Positions 54,521 through 63,692 are shown, counted from the stretch's first letter. The stretch is 64,000 bases of DNA from Shinella sp. WSJ-2 (GCF_003432075.1 NZ_QWBU01000005.1:62001-126000), one strand, 5' to 3'. Notes: a model not told the origin generated them from the letters alone. Numbers and translations are program-made.

Positions 54521-55513
54521 GTGGCATTTTCGACGATCACCCGCAGGACCCTGATGGCGCTCGGCGCTACTGGATTTGCAGCGCTGACGCTGGGCACGCC
54601 CGCCGCCGCTCAGCAGTTTCCCGACCGCACCATCACGCTTGTCGTGCCCTTCGCGGCAGGCGGGTCGACGGATGTGGTGGCCCGCATCATTGCGCAGAAG
54701 ATGTCGGAGAATATCGGCCAGCAGATTATCGTCGAGAATGTCGGCGGTGCCGGCGGCAGCCTGGGGGCGGATCGCGTGGCGCGGGCGGAGCCGGACGGCT
54801 ACACGATCCTGATGGCGACGGTTGCCACCCATGCGCTGAACCCGCTGATCCTGAAGACCAAGCCCTATGACGCGGAAAAGGACTTTGCACCGGTTTCGCT
54901 GCTGGTGATCGTGCCGAACGTGCTGGTGGTCAATCCTGAACTGCCGGCCAAGAATGTCGAGGAACTGCTCGCCTTACTGAAGGCCGATCCGGAGGGCTAC
55001 AGCTATGCTTCCTCCGGCAATGGCACGCCGCTGCATCTCTCCGGCGAACTCTTCAAGTCGATGGCCGGCGTCAGTATGCAGCACGTGCCCTACAAGGGCT
55101 CCGGCCCGGCGCTGAACGACGTGATCGGCAACCAGATCCCCATCATGTTCGATAACCTGCCCTCCTCCTCCGGCCATATCAAGGCCGGCACGCTGCGCGC
55201 GCTGGCCGTCACCACCAAGGAACGCGCCGCCTCCTTCCCGGATGTGCCGACCATCGCCGAATCCGGCATTCCCGGCTACGAGACCTATACGTGGAACGCG
55301 CTCTTCGCGCCGGCCGGAACGCCGAAGGAGGTCGTCGCCAAGCTCAACGAAGCCGCCAACACCGCCTTGAAGGACCCCGCCGTCATCGAGCGCATGAAGG
55401 AATTCAGCGCCACGATCGTCGGCTCTACGCCGGAAGAACTCGGCAAACACGTGACGGCCGAACTCGCAAAATGGAAACCCGTCGTCGAAGGCGCTAAGAT
55501 CCAGATGGATTGA
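54521..55513 (+). CDS. TctC-type solute-binding protein (Bug family)
   Basis: The 330-residue periplasmic receptor of the tripartite tricarboxylate transporter type starts at GTG 54521, after GGAGGAG. The signal peptide begins with RRTLMALGATGFAALTLG, close to a Tat signal. The mature protein has the two-lobe fold with FPDRTITLVVPFAAGGSTDVVARIIAQKMSE, ENVGGAGGSLGADRVARAEPDGYTIL, HVPYKGSGPALNDVIGNQIPIMFDNLPSS and FAPAGTPKEVVAKLNEA. No TctA/TctB membrane genes are in view, as is common for orphan Bug receptors. It converges on the flavoprotein gene. Confidence 0.92.
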   Translation: MAFSTITRRTLMALGATGFAALTLGTPAAAQQFPDRTITLVVPFAAGGSTDVVARIIAQKMSENIGQQIIVENVGGAGGSLGADRVARAEPDGYTILMATVATHALNPLILKTKPYDAEKDFAPVSLLVIVPNVLVVNPELPAKNVEELLALLKADPEGYSYASSGNGTPLHLSGELFKSMAGVSMQHVPYKGSGPALNDVIGNQIPIMFDNLPSSSGHIKAGTLRALAVTTKERAASFPDVPTIAESGIPGYETYTWNALFAPAGTPKEVVAKLNEAANTALKDPAVIERMKEFSATIVGSTPEELGKHVTAELAKWKPVVEGAKIQMD

Positions 55514-55532
55514 CCAGCGTAAGGCCGGCGCC

Positions 55533-57176
55533 TCAGGCGCCGACCGCCCGGCCCGCGACGCGGCCGGAAAACAGGCAGCCGCCGAGGAAGGTGCCCTCCA
55601 GCGCATTGTAGCCATGCAGCCCGCCACCACCGAAACCGGCGACCTCGCCGGCCGCATAAAGGCCCGGCACCGGTTTGCCTGACAGTTCCAGCACCCGGCC
55701 GGACAGATCGGTCTGGAGCCCGCCGAGCGTCTTGCGCGTGAGAATGTTGAGGCGCACCGCGATCAGCGGTCCGGCCTTGGGATCGAGCAGGCGATGCGGC
55801 CGCGCCGTGCGCATCAGCTTGTCGCCGAGATAGTTGCGCGCGCCGTGGATAGCCGTGACTTGCGCATCCTTCGAGAACGGGTTGTCGATTTCCCGGTCGC
55901 GCGCCTCCACCTCGGCGCGTACGCGTTCCACATCGAGCAACGGCGCGTCGGTCAATCCGTTCATCGCCGCAACGAGGTCATCGAGCGTGTTGCGAACGAC
56001 AAAATCCGCCCCCTTGTCCATGAACGCCTGCACCGGGCCGGGCGGGTTCTTGCCGAGACGCTTCAGCAACAGCGGGATGTCTTTGCCGGTCAAATCCGGG
56101 TTCTGCTCGGAGCCGGACAGCGCGAATTCCTTCTTGATGATCGCCCGCGTCAGGATGAACCAGCTGTGGTCGTGGCCGGTTGCGCGAATGGCTTTTAGCG
56201 TCGCCAGCGTGTCGAAGCCCGGCATGGCCGGCGCGGGAAAGCGGCGACCGTGCGCATCGAGCCACAGCGAGGACGGACCGGGCAGAATGCGGATGCCATG
56301 GCCCGGCCAGATCGGATCCCAGTTCCGCAGGCCCTCGGTATAGTGCCACATGCGATCGCCATTGATAACCGAGCCGCCAGCCTGCTGCGCGATGGCGAGC
56401 ATGCGGCCGTCGACATGGGCGGGCACACCGCTCACCATGAAGGCCGGTGGCTCACCGAGCCGGCTGCGCGGCCAGCTTTGGCGCACCAGGTCCTGATTGC
56501 CGCCGATGCCGCCTGATGACACCAGAATGGCACCGGCGCGAAACCGGAAATCGCCAACCACTTCGCGCGATGTCGGTCCACCGCGCGCCGCGTGGTCCGG
56601 CGCCAGCACCGCACCATGGGCGCCGACAACCGTACCGTTCTCGACGATCAGGCCATCCACGCGATGGCGGAAGCGAAAGGCAATCGCGCTTTCGGTCCGA
56701 AGCGCTTCCGCACGCCGCAGGAAGGGCGCCAGGACACCCGGGCCGGTGCCCCAGGTCACATGGAAGCGCGGCACGGAATTGCCATGCCCGGTCGCGAGCC
56801 CGCCGCCCCGTTCTGCCCAGCCAACGACCGGGAACCAGCGCATGCCCATGGCGTGTAGCCAGGCACGCTTTTCGCCATTTGCAAAATCGAGATAGGCCTC
56901 CGCCCAGTAGCGCGGCCAGTGGTCCTCCGGCCGGTCGAACCCGGCGGAACCCATCCAGTCCTGCCTCGCCAAGGCGAGGCTGTCGCGGATGCGCATGTGG
57001 CGCTGCTCCGGACTATCGATGAAGAACAGGCCGCCCAGCGACCAGAAGGCCTGCCCGCCCAGACTTTGCTCTCCTTCCTGGTCGAGCATGATCACCCTGA
57101 GCCCACGGCCCGCCGCTTCCGTCGCCGCGACGAGGCCCGCAAGACCAGCACCGATGACAAGAAGATCGCAATCCAT
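55533..57176 (-). CDS. FAD-binding dehydrogenase (KstD/fumarate-reductase-like)
   Basis: The 547-residue flavoprotein has an N-terminal FAD motif DLLVIGAGLAGLVAATEAA and GGQAFWSLGGLFF. The C-terminal FAD-binding stretch is GLYAAGEVAGFGGGGLHGYNALEGTFLGGCLFSGRVAG. It belongs to the family of 3-ketosteroid dehydrogenases and tricarballylate dehydrogenases, with unknown substrate. The start at 57176 has GGGAGG upstream; a GTG at 57194 is less likely. Its convergent neighbour is a TctC-type receptor, which could point to a carboxylic acid substrate, but that is speculation. Confidence 0.88.
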   Translation of the reverse strand: MDCDLLVIGAGLAGLVAATEAAGRGLRVIMLDQEGEQSLGGQAFWSLGGLFFIDSPEQRHMRIRDSLALARQDWMGSAGFDRPEDHWPRYWAEAYLDFANGEKRAWLHAMGMRWFPVVGWAERGGGLATGHGNSVPRFHVTWGTGPGVLAPFLRRAEALRTESAIAFRFRHRVDGLIVENGTVVGAHGAVLAPDHAARGGPTSREVVGDFRFRAGAILVSSGGIGGNQDLVRQSWPRSRLGEPPAFMVSGVPAHVDGRMLAIAQQAGGSVINGDRMWHYTEGLRNWDPIWPGHGIRILPGPSSLWLDAHGRRFPAPAMPGFDTLATLKAIRATGHDHSWFILTRAIIKKEFALSGSEQNPDLTGKDIPLLLKRLGKNPPGPVQAFMDKGADFVVRNTLDDLVAAMNGLTDAPLLDVERVRAEVEARDREIDNPFSKDAQVTAIHGARNYLGDKLMRTARPHRLLDPKAGPLIAVRLNILTRKTLGGLQTDLSGRVLELSGKPVPGLYAAGEVAGFGGGGLHGYNALEGTFLGGCLFSGRVAGRAVGA

Positions 57177-57300
57177 CCCAACGCCTCCCGTCACAAGTTG
57201 CGAAAACTTACGCTGACGTTCACGTCAGATCAAGAGAGCGGAAGAGCTAGCGGGGCAGGCAAGCACCAGCACAGTCGCGCCCTCTGCCCGCCCTACGAAA

Positions 57301-58332
57301 TTATCGTTCGGTCAGCTTCAGCTCGATACGGCGGTTGGTCGCCTTTGCCGCGTCGTCATTGCCCTCGGCGATCGGCTGGAATTCGCCGAAGCCGGCCGCG
57401 ACGAGCCGGTTGGCCGGCACGCCGTTGGCGATGAGGAATTTGACGACCGACGTCGCGCGGGCCGAGGAGAGCTCCCAGTTGTCACGGTAGCGGCCGGTGC
57501 CGGACAGCGGCACGTTGTCGGTATGGCCGTCGACGCGCAGCACCCAATTGATCTCGGCGGGGATTTCCTTGGCAAGATCGAGCAAGGCCGCGGCGAGCTT
57601 CTTCATCTCCGCCTGCCCCGCCTCGTTCAGCTCGTTGCCGCCGGAGGGGAACAGCACTTCCGACTGGAAGACGAAGCGGTCGCCGACGATGCGGATGTTT
57701 TCGCGGTCGGAGAGGATTTCACGCAGGCGGCCGAAGAAGTCGGAACGGTAGCGGTTGAGCTCCTGCACGCGCTGCGCCAGCGCGACATTGAGGCGGCGGC
57801 CGAGATCGGCGATCTTCGTCTGCGAGGACTTGTCCTTGGCCTCGGAGGCCTGCAACGCCTCCTCCACGGCGGCGATCTGGCTGCGCAGCGCGGCGATCTG
57901 CTGGTTCAGCAGTTCGATCTGGCTTGCGGCTCGCGCGCTCACCTGCTTTTCCGAATCCAGCTCTCCTTCCAGCGTCGTTACGCGGGCATTGGCGGCGTCG
58001 GAGGCGCCGGAACCGCTGTCCAGCAGTTGCTGAAGGCGCGTGCGGTCGCTTTCGGACTGGGCGAGCGAGGCCTGGAGATTGGCGAGCGCGTCTTCCAGAT
58101 CCTGCTTGCCGCTCTTTTCCAGCGCCAGAAGTTGCGTCAGCTCGTTGATCTGGCTGGTGAGGCGGTTCAGCACGTCGTCCTTGCCGGAGATTTCACGGCT
58201 CAAGAAGAACTGCGCCAGCACGAAGACCGTGAGCAGGAACATGATGGCAAGCAGCAGCGTCGAGAGCGCATCGACAAAGCCCGGCCAGTAATCGACCGTG
58301 CGCTGGCTGCGCCGGTTGCGGGCGAGCGCCAT
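57301..58332 (-). CDS. MotB/OmpA-like peptidoglycan-binding motor subunit
   Basis: The 343-residue protein has one N-terminal membrane helix (DYWPGFVDALSTLLLAIMFLLTVFVLAQFFL) with the motor-type Asp. A periplasmic coiled coil (about 50-190) follows, then an OmpA/MotB domain with LFPSGGNELNEAGQAEMKKLA and VDGHTDNVPLSGTGRYRDNWELSSARATSVVKFLI. It follows the MotA-like gene by two bases. It is not TolR, which is elsewhere here, and no flagellar genes adjoin. It is the ion-driven stator partner of the next gene, with unknown output. Confidence 0.88.
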   Translation of the reverse strand: MALARNRRSQRTVDYWPGFVDALSTLLLAIMFLLTVFVLAQFFLSREISGKDDVLNRLTSQINELTQLLALEKSGKQDLEDALANLQASLAQSESDRTRLQQLLDSGSGASDAANARVTTLEGELDSEKQVSARAASQIELLNQQIAALRSQIAAVEEALQASEAKDKSSQTKIADLGRRLNVALAQRVQELNRYRSDFFGRLREILSDRENIRIVGDRFVFQSEVLFPSGGNELNEAGQAEMKKLAAALLDLAKEIPAEINWVLRVDGHTDNVPLSGTGRYRDNWELSSARATSVVKFLIANGVPANRLVAAGFGEFQPIAEGNDDAAKATNRRIELKLTER

Positions 58333-58334
58333 CT

Positions 58335-59417
58335 CTATTCGCCCCCGGTCCTGTGGGCTTTCTCGGCCGCGCGTTCGGGCAACTTTTCGACGGGCCGTTC
58401 ACCGGAGCGCGCGGCGAGCCGGTCAAGCGTGCGGCGCAGCGCCTTCGCCTCTTCCTGCTGTGCCTCGATCCAGTCGCGCAGCATCTGCTGCTCGCTGCGC
58501 ATGTTCTTGACAAGACCCTGAATACCCTCGGCAAGGCTCGCCATGGCCGCCGTCGAGCGATGGCCGCCGCCCTCCTGCTGCGCGAGCTTCAGGATCTGCT
58601 CTGCAAGCGCCTGCACATCGGTTGAGGATGTGGCGGCGAGTTCGGCGGACGGTTGAACCTCGGACCCGACATCCGTCACTGATGATAGCCAGTTTTCCAG
58701 TTCCGTGTAGAAACGGTTCTGCGCGCGGCCGGCCTGCAGGTCGAGGAAGCCGAGGATGAGCGAAGAGGACAGGCCGAAGAGAGAGGTCGAGAAGGCGGTG
58801 CCCATGCCTTCCAGCGGCGCGGAAAGGCCCTGCTTCAGCGCCGTCAGAATGTCGTTCGCCGTCCCGCCGCCGGCATCCAGCGACTGGATGACCGCGCTGA
58901 TCGAGCCGATCGTACCGAGCAGGCCCCAGAAGGTGCCGAGCAGGCCGAGGAAGACGAGAAGGCCGATCAGGTAGCGGGACGTATCGCGCGATTCGTCGAG
59001 GCGCGTGGCGATGGAATCGAGGATCGAGCGCAGCGTGGCGGTCGAGAGCGCCAGCGAATGGCGTCGGCCGATCAGCGCACGCATCGGCGCCAGAAGCACC
59101 GGATCGCGTCCAACTTTTTCGGCACTGCCGGCCGCGCGGAACGAATTGAACCAGCGCACTTCCGGCCGGAGCGCCAGAACATGGTTGAAGACCAGCAGGA
59201 TGCCGATCAAGAGCACACCGAGGATCAGGCCGTTGAGGCCGGGATTGGAGAGGAACGCCGTCTGCGCCTGGCGGAAGAGGATGGCGGCCACGAAGCCGAC
59301 GATGATGAGGAAGATCACCATCGTCCAGAAGAACGCCATGGGGCTCGAAAGTTTATGCGGGTAGTCGTCCCCGGTCTCGGACGACCCTCCCCAGCCCGAC
59401 AGCGCCAGCTTAGCCAT
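58335..59417 (-). CDS. MotA/TolQ/ExbB-like proton-channel subunit
   Basis: The 360-residue protein starts at ATG 59417. Its helices are MAFFWTMVIFLIIVGFVAAILF, GLILGVLLIGILLVFNHVLAL and then the paired YLIGLLVFLGLLGTFWGLLGTIGSISAVI and MGTAFSTSLFGLSSSLILGFLDL, the conserved channel helices of the family. A cytoplasmic C-terminal tail of about 100 residues is helical (MRSEQQMLRDWIEAQQEEAKALRRTLDRL). With the OmpA-like gene it forms a two-gene motor unit distinct from TolQR. Confidence 0.88.
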   Translation of the reverse strand: MAKLALSGWGGSSETGDDYPHKLSSPMAFFWTMVIFLIIVGFVAAILFRQAQTAFLSNPGLNGLILGVLLIGILLVFNHVLALRPEVRWFNSFRAAGSAEKVGRDPVLLAPMRALIGRRHSLALSTATLRSILDSIATRLDESRDTSRYLIGLLVFLGLLGTFWGLLGTIGSISAVIQSLDAGGGTANDILTALKQGLSAPLEGMGTAFSTSLFGLSSSLILGFLDLQAGRAQNRFYTELENWLSSVTDVGSEVQPSAELAATSSTDVQALAEQILKLAQQEGGGHRSTAAMASLAEGIQGLVKNMRSEQQMLRDWIEAQQEEAKALRRTLDRLAARSGERPVEKLPERAAEKAHRTGGE

Positions 59418-59529
59418 GTAGTCGCATCTCCGCTTTCTCGTCGGGGCGGAGACTAGAGGAAGATTGTGTGGAATTGAAGGGCTTAGAGGCAACAGCGGCG
59501 CTTTGGTACGCCGCCGTCCTCAGCCTGCC

Positions 59530-60330
59530 TCAGCGCGTCGGCACCGGGCGGTGCAGCACGTCGCGCAGCGCCTTGTGGATATATTCGTTGCCGGCAACCA
59601 CCTCGCCAGCATTGAACATATCATTACCACCGTCGAAGTCGGTGGCGTAACCGCCGGCTTCGCGAATCAGTAGGATGCCGGTCGCCATGTCCCATTCCGC
59701 GAGATCACGCTCCCAGAAGCCGTCGAAACGGCCGGCGGCGACATAGGCGAGATCGAGCGCGGTAGAGCCGAGACGGCGCATGCCGGCGACTTCACCCATC
59801 ACATGGCGCAGCTCGATGAGGAACTTGCCGTGGTTGCCGCGGCCGAGATGCGGCACGCTGCAGCCGATGACGGCATCCGACAGCGCCTTGCGGGCAGCCA
59901 CGCGCAGGCGGCGATCGTTGAGGAAGGCGCCGCCACCACGCTCGGCGGTAAAGAGCTCGTCCGTTGCCGCATTCAGAACGACGGCCGCGACGATCTCACC
60001 GTTGCGCTCCAGCGCGATCGTGCTGGCAAAGAGCGGGATGCCGTGCAGGAAGTTGGTCGTGCCGTCGAGCGCGTTGACGATCCAGCGGTGCGCACCGTCC
60101 GTACCGATGATCTCCTCGGCATCGTCGGCCAGGAAGCCATAGGTCGGGCGGGCCTTCATCAGCTCTTCGCGGATCAGCTTCTCGGCCTTGCGGTGCGCCT
60201 GCGCGACATATTCGGCCGGGCCCTTGAGCGAAACCTGCAGGTTCTGCACTTCGCCGAAATCACGCGAGAGCGACTTGCCGGCCTTAAAGGCGGCCTGAAC
60301 CATAACGTTGAGAAGAGCTGAACGAGCCAT
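59530..60330 (-). CDS. Inositol-monophosphatase-family protein (SuhB-like) with altered metal ligands
   Basis: The 266-residue protein starts at ATG 60330 and aligns along its length with SuhB-type phosphatases. However, the usual DPLDGT motif is NALDGT (IVNALDGTTNFLHG), the GEE-type glutamate motif is ADDAEE, and the Asp normally before RKAE is His (AQAHRKAE). The C-terminal WD is kept (EWDMATG). Losing the first Asp and changing the Glu should impair Mg2+ binding. SuhB also acts in rRNA transcription antitermination without catalysis in E. coli, so a non-catalytic role is possible. The nucleotides at 60070-60075 confirm the N-A codons. Confidence 0.85.
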   Translation of the reverse strand: MARSALLNVMVQAAFKAGKSLSRDFGEVQNLQVSLKGPAEYVAQAHRKAEKLIREELMKARPTYGFLADDAEEIIGTDGAHRWIVNALDGTTNFLHGIPLFASTIALERNGEIVAAVVLNAATDELFTAERGGGAFLNDRRLRVAARKALSDAVIGCSVPHLGRGNHGKFLIELRHVMGEVAGMRRLGSTALDLAYVAAGRFDGFWERDLAEWDMATGILLIREAGGYATDFDGGNDMFNAGEVVAGNEYIHKALRDVLHRPVPTR

Positions 60331-60513
60331 GAAATGAATGTCCTTCGGGAATGTCCGGCGCATCGGGACGGCGAAAGCCGCGGCGCGCAAATGCACGGGG
60401 ACCGGATGTGCGGGCTTCAAGACCACAAATCCCGCGAAGTTTCAAGTCTTCAGCCCCTGCATGGGCTGCAATGCAGGGTGTGCGATCGTGCAACAGGGTA
60501 AATACGGCGCGCC

Positions 60514-61656
60514 TTACGAGCCCGAACGGTACTTGTTGGCTGCCGTGATCGCCGCCTTCTGCTGCTCGTCCGTCAGGCCGAGATAGAAGTCTTCGAGCGA
60601 GGGATCATTGAGCCCTGCACGCCGCGCCAGAACGAACCACTTGCCCGCCTCGACAGGGTCCGGCCGTGTACCGATGGCGTGGATGTAAAGCTGCGCGATC
60701 TTGCTCTGGGCTACGACATTGCCGCCATCGGCCGCGCGCTTCAGCCATTTGAAGCCGGTTTCGTAATCGCGCTCGCCCGCTGTGCCGTTCACCAGCCACA
60801 TGCCGAGATCGAGCTGCGCGGTATCGAAGCCCGCGCGGGCCGCCCGCAGCAGCCATTCACGGGCGCGCTTGGTCTTCTCTTCCGGCAGGTCCTTCAGGTT
60901 CACATAGATCTGCGCCACGGCATATTGCGCATCCGCGATGCCTTGCTCCGCCGACTTCTCGTAATAGGGCAGCGCGTCGCGCAGCCCCTTGTCGCCCGGG
61001 CTGTCGGCCACCAGCACCTGCGCATAGTTGAACTGCGCGGAGGCATTACCGAGATCGGCCGATTTCTTCATCAGCTCGTCGGCCTTCTTGCGGTCCTCCG
61101 GCGAGGCCGAGCGCTCCATGAGGAGGATCGCATATTTGAACATGCCGGTCGGGTCGCCGCCATTGGCCGCCTGCTCATACCAGAACAGCGCCTGCTTGCG
61201 ATCGCGCTTCACGCCGAGGCCACGATCGAGAATTTCGGCGACCAGGGTCTGTGCGGCGGGATCGCCGAGCTGGGCGCGCGGAAGGGCAAGCTCCATCGCC
61301 GTCAGGTAGCGGCCACGCTGGAAGGCGCCATAGGCATCATCCACCTTGCCGGCAAACGGCTTTTCGGCCGGCAGCGCTGGCAGATCGGCCCCCATGCGGT
61401 CAAGCACCGAAAGACCCGTCGACGGGCCGTCGACCGGCTTCTTCTCGTCCTTCTTGGCCTCGTCAGGCTGATCGTCAAGAATATCAGGCTTCACATCCAC
61501 GACCGGCTCTTTTTCCTCCGCCTTCACATCGCCAGCGGTGACGGAGGGACCCTTCTTCGCCGTCTCGGCAAGGGACGGCGCGGCAACGAGAACGCCCGTG
61601 GCAAAAAATGCCACCGGCGCGATACGGCAAGCTTGTGAAAGAAGGGCCCTGATCAT
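60514..61656 (-). CDS. Exported Sel1-repeat protein
   Basis: The 380-residue protein has a signal peptide (RIAPVAFFATGVLVAAPSLAE), a Lys/Glu/Asp-rich disordered stretch (about 32-100) and six or so Sel1-like TPR repeats. Repeat examples are AAQTLVAEILDRGLGVKRDRKQALFWYEQAANGGDPTGMFKYAILL and AQYAVAQIYVNLKDLP...AREWLLRAARAGFDTAQLDLGMWL. Sel1 proteins bind partners in the envelope; no partner is known. It is 9 bases downstream of the ThiE-like gene on the same strand. Confidence 0.88.
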   Translation of the reverse strand: MIRALLSQACRIAPVAFFATGVLVAAPSLAETAKKGPSVTAGDVKAEEKEPVVDVKPDILDDQPDEAKKDEKKPVDGPSTGLSVLDRMGADLPALPAEKPFAGKVDDAYGAFQRGRYLTAMELALPRAQLGDPAAQTLVAEILDRGLGVKRDRKQALFWYEQAANGGDPTGMFKYAILLMERSASPEDRKKADELMKKSADLGNASAQFNYAQVLVADSPGDKGLRDALPYYEKSAEQGIADAQYAVAQIYVNLKDLPEEKTKRAREWLLRAARAGFDTAQLDLGMWLVNGTAGERDYETGFKWLKRAADGGNVVAQSKIAQLYIHAIGTRPDPVEAGKWFVLARRAGLNDPSLEDFYLGLTDEQQKAAITAANKYRSGS

Positions 61657-61665
61657 GAGCGCCTA

Positions 61666-62319
61666 CTATTGCTCAAACCGTGGCGCTTTTTCGTCAAGAA
61701 GAGCATTGACCGCAGCAATCACATGCGGCGCCTGCGCAGGGTCGGCAAAGACCGCCTTGTCGAGCGCCACGAACTCCGCGCCGGTCTCGGCCACGGCAAG
61801 GGCGGAGTCCGGATCGGAGCCGCCGAGCACGATGCAGGGGATCTCCACCATCGAGGCCCACCATTCGGCAAGCGCCAGGTTCTTCGGATGCGCGTCCGGC
61901 TTGATGTCTCCGCCGATCTTGCCGAAGAAGATATAGTCCGGCTGGATGTCGCCGATCTCCAGCGCCTTGTGACGATCCGTGGCATTGCCGCCGCCGACAA
62001 TGAGCTTAGGCGTGAATTTTTCCACCGCTTCGGCAAACTCCTCGAGTCCGCCGGTCACATGGATGCCGTCGGCCTTCGCCCGACCCGCCACACGTGTATC
62101 ACCAGCAACGAGCGCGGCAGCGCCGGCACGCTGGACAATTTCAACCAGCGCTTCCGCGTGCTTCTGGAACACGCCGTCATCTAGGCCGTATTGCGGAATG
62201 ATCACCGAAGCGACGTCGCCGCCCTTCAGAGCGCCCTCAAGCATGGCGGTCCGCGCGGACAGGTCCTCGCCCTCGGGAAGGATCAGCACGAGACGGCAGC
62301 GGTTATCGGCGTTGGACAT
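61666..62319 (-). CDS. ThiE-fold protein, divergent thiamine-phosphate-synthase homologue
   Basis: The 217-residue TIM barrel looks like rhizobial proteins labelled thiamine phosphate synthase: LVLILPEGEDLSARTAMLEGALKGGDVASVI, AALVAGDTRVAGRAKADGIHV and the C-terminal IPCIVLGGSDPDSALAVAETGAEFVAL. But the usual IHLGQ-D substrate motif reads IHVTGG and the GPVF-T phosphate loop reads FFGKIGGD. It may therefore do something else. It is divergent from the TauE gene and is not next to other thi genes. Confidence 0.75.
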   Translation of the reverse strand: MSNADNRCRLVLILPEGEDLSARTAMLEGALKGGDVASVIIPQYGLDDGVFQKHAEALVEIVQRAGAAALVAGDTRVAGRAKADGIHVTGGLEEFAEAVEKFTPKLIVGGGNATDRHKALEIGDIQPDYIFFGKIGGDIKPDAHPKNLALAEWWASMVEIPCIVLGGSDPDSALAVAETGAEFVALDKAVFADPAQAPHVIAAVNALLDEKAPRFEQ

Positions 62320-62412
62320 GGATGGGCACTTTCCTTGAATTGCGGCACTCTGGTCTCGTCATAACAGATCAAAGCGGATAGACGGAAGGACGAACAGGAT
62401 CAATCACCTTCC

Positions 62413-63183
62413 ATGTCCATCGACCCCTCGATTTATTATGTCGCCATCCCCGCCGTGTTGCTGGTCGGCCTGACGAAGGGCGGCATGGGCGAAGCACTGG
62501 CGCTGATGGGCGTGCCCTTGCTGGCCATGGCCGTGCCGCCGGTGCAGGCCGCCGCCATTCTTCTGCCGATCCTGGTGGTGATGGACTGCGTGTCGCTCTG
62601 GATCTGGCGCGAACACAACAACCGCACGCTTCTGAAAATGCTGCTGCCCGGTGCACTCATCGGCATCGCTATCGGCTGGGCGACCTCGGCCTATGTGCCG
62701 CGTGACGCGTTGCGCCTCATCATCGGCCTGATCACCGTGCTCTTCGTGCTACGCTATTTCTACAACACTTGGCGTGTCCGGCATGGTCACGTCATCGAGC
62801 CGAAACCGCACCGGCTCATCCCCGCCGCTTTCTTCGGCACGCTGTCCGGCTATGGCAGCTTCGTGGCCCATGCAGGCGGCGCACCGTTTCAGGTCTACGG
62901 CCTGCCGTTGAAGCTGCCGCCGCGCGACTATACCGGGGCTGCCGTCCGCTTCTTCGCCATTCTCAACGTCGTCAAGCTCGGCCCCTATTTCGCGCTGGGG
63001 CAACTCGACACGACCAATCTCACAATCTCGGCAACACTCGTGCCGCTCGCCATCGTCGCCACCGCCTTCGGCGGCTTCTTGGTCAAGCGCATGAAGCCGG
63101 ACGTTTTCTATCCCTTCATGTATTCCATGGCGCTGATCGCCGGTCTGAAGCTCGTCTATGACGGCGTATTGGCCCTTCTCTGA
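62413..63183 (+). CDS. TauE/SafE-family membrane permease
   Basis: The 256-residue protein has about eight hydrophobic helices. It starts YYVAIPAVLLVGLTKGGMGEALALMGVPLLAMAVPPVQAAAILLPILVVMD and contains the second repeat's GTLSGYGSFVAHAGGAPFQVYGLPLKLPP. The family exports sulfite and organosulfonates or moves related anions. No sulfur-metabolism gene adjoins, so the substrate is not known. It is followed within 63 bases by the ArsR gene on the same strand. Confidence 0.9.
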   Translation: MSIDPSIYYVAIPAVLLVGLTKGGMGEALALMGVPLLAMAVPPVQAAAILLPILVVMDCVSLWIWREHNNRTLLKMLLPGALIGIAIGWATSAYVPRDALRLIIGLITVLFVLRYFYNTWRVRHGHVIEPKPHRLIPAAFFGTLSGYGSFVAHAGGAPFQVYGLPLKLPPRDYTGAAVRFFAILNVVKLGPYFALGQLDTTNLTISATLVPLAIVATAFGGFLVKRMKPDVFYPFMYSMALIAGLKLVYDGVLALL

Positions 63184-63245
63184 CGGCTTACTTCGCACCG
63201 CACAAAATACTTGCCGCACATGCTTCTTTGCCCTAGCGTTCGGCC

Positions 63246-63506
63246 ATGGCGCACCCAGACCCATTTGCTGCGATTGCCGATCCCAACCGCAGGTTCCTGC
63301 TGGAGGAGCTGCGTCGCGCTCCACGCACGGTCAACGAACTCTCCGAGGGCCTGCCGATCAGCCGCCCGGCGGTCTCCCAACACCTGAAGGCGCTGCTCGA
63401 TTCCAACCTGGTCAGCGTCAAAGCCGAGGGAACGAAGCGCATCTATGCCATCAATGCCAAGGGCTTCGACAGGCTCAATCTCTGGCTTGATCAATTCTGG
63501 TCGTGA
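63246..63506 (+). CDS. ArsR-family winged-helix regulator
   Basis: The 86-residue protein is a minimal ArsR fold: DPFAAIADPNRRFLLEELRRAPRTVNELSEGLPISRPAVSQHLKALLDSNLVSVKAEGTKRIYAIN. It has no CxC metal site (alpha-3 lacks cysteines), so it is not an arsenic or cadmium sensor of the classic type. It may control the upstream TauE gene or a target elsewhere. It is shorter than most family members at the C-terminus. Confidence 0.88.
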   Translation: MAHPDPFAAIADPNRRFLLEELRRAPRTVNELSEGLPISRPAVSQHLKALLDSNLVSVKAEGTKRIYAINAKGFDRLNLWLDQFWS

Positions 63507-63692
63507 ACCCGCTGTGTCATTTTGAAATAGAACGCCCCGGCAGACCTTCCGATTTGCCAGGGCGTCATGACATCTATGATTTCGTTTTCGAAAGCGGTTT
63601 CGCGAAATGGGCTCCTACCCCGGTCCTCCCATACGGACCATCTGTTCCGCGACTTGCCTCCCTATAATTCCTTTGGAAAAATCCCTGTCGTT

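Noticed and set aside
57301-59417. A Zorya anti-phage system
   Set aside because: The MotA-like and MotB-like pair resembles ZorA/ZorB in plan, but no ZorC, ZorD or ZorE gene is near and the channel subunit's tail is short. It is better described as a chromosomal stator pair.
63525-63570. A terminator after the ArsR gene
   Set aside because: A CGCCC/GGGCG stem with a long loop is present, but there is no T tract on either side.
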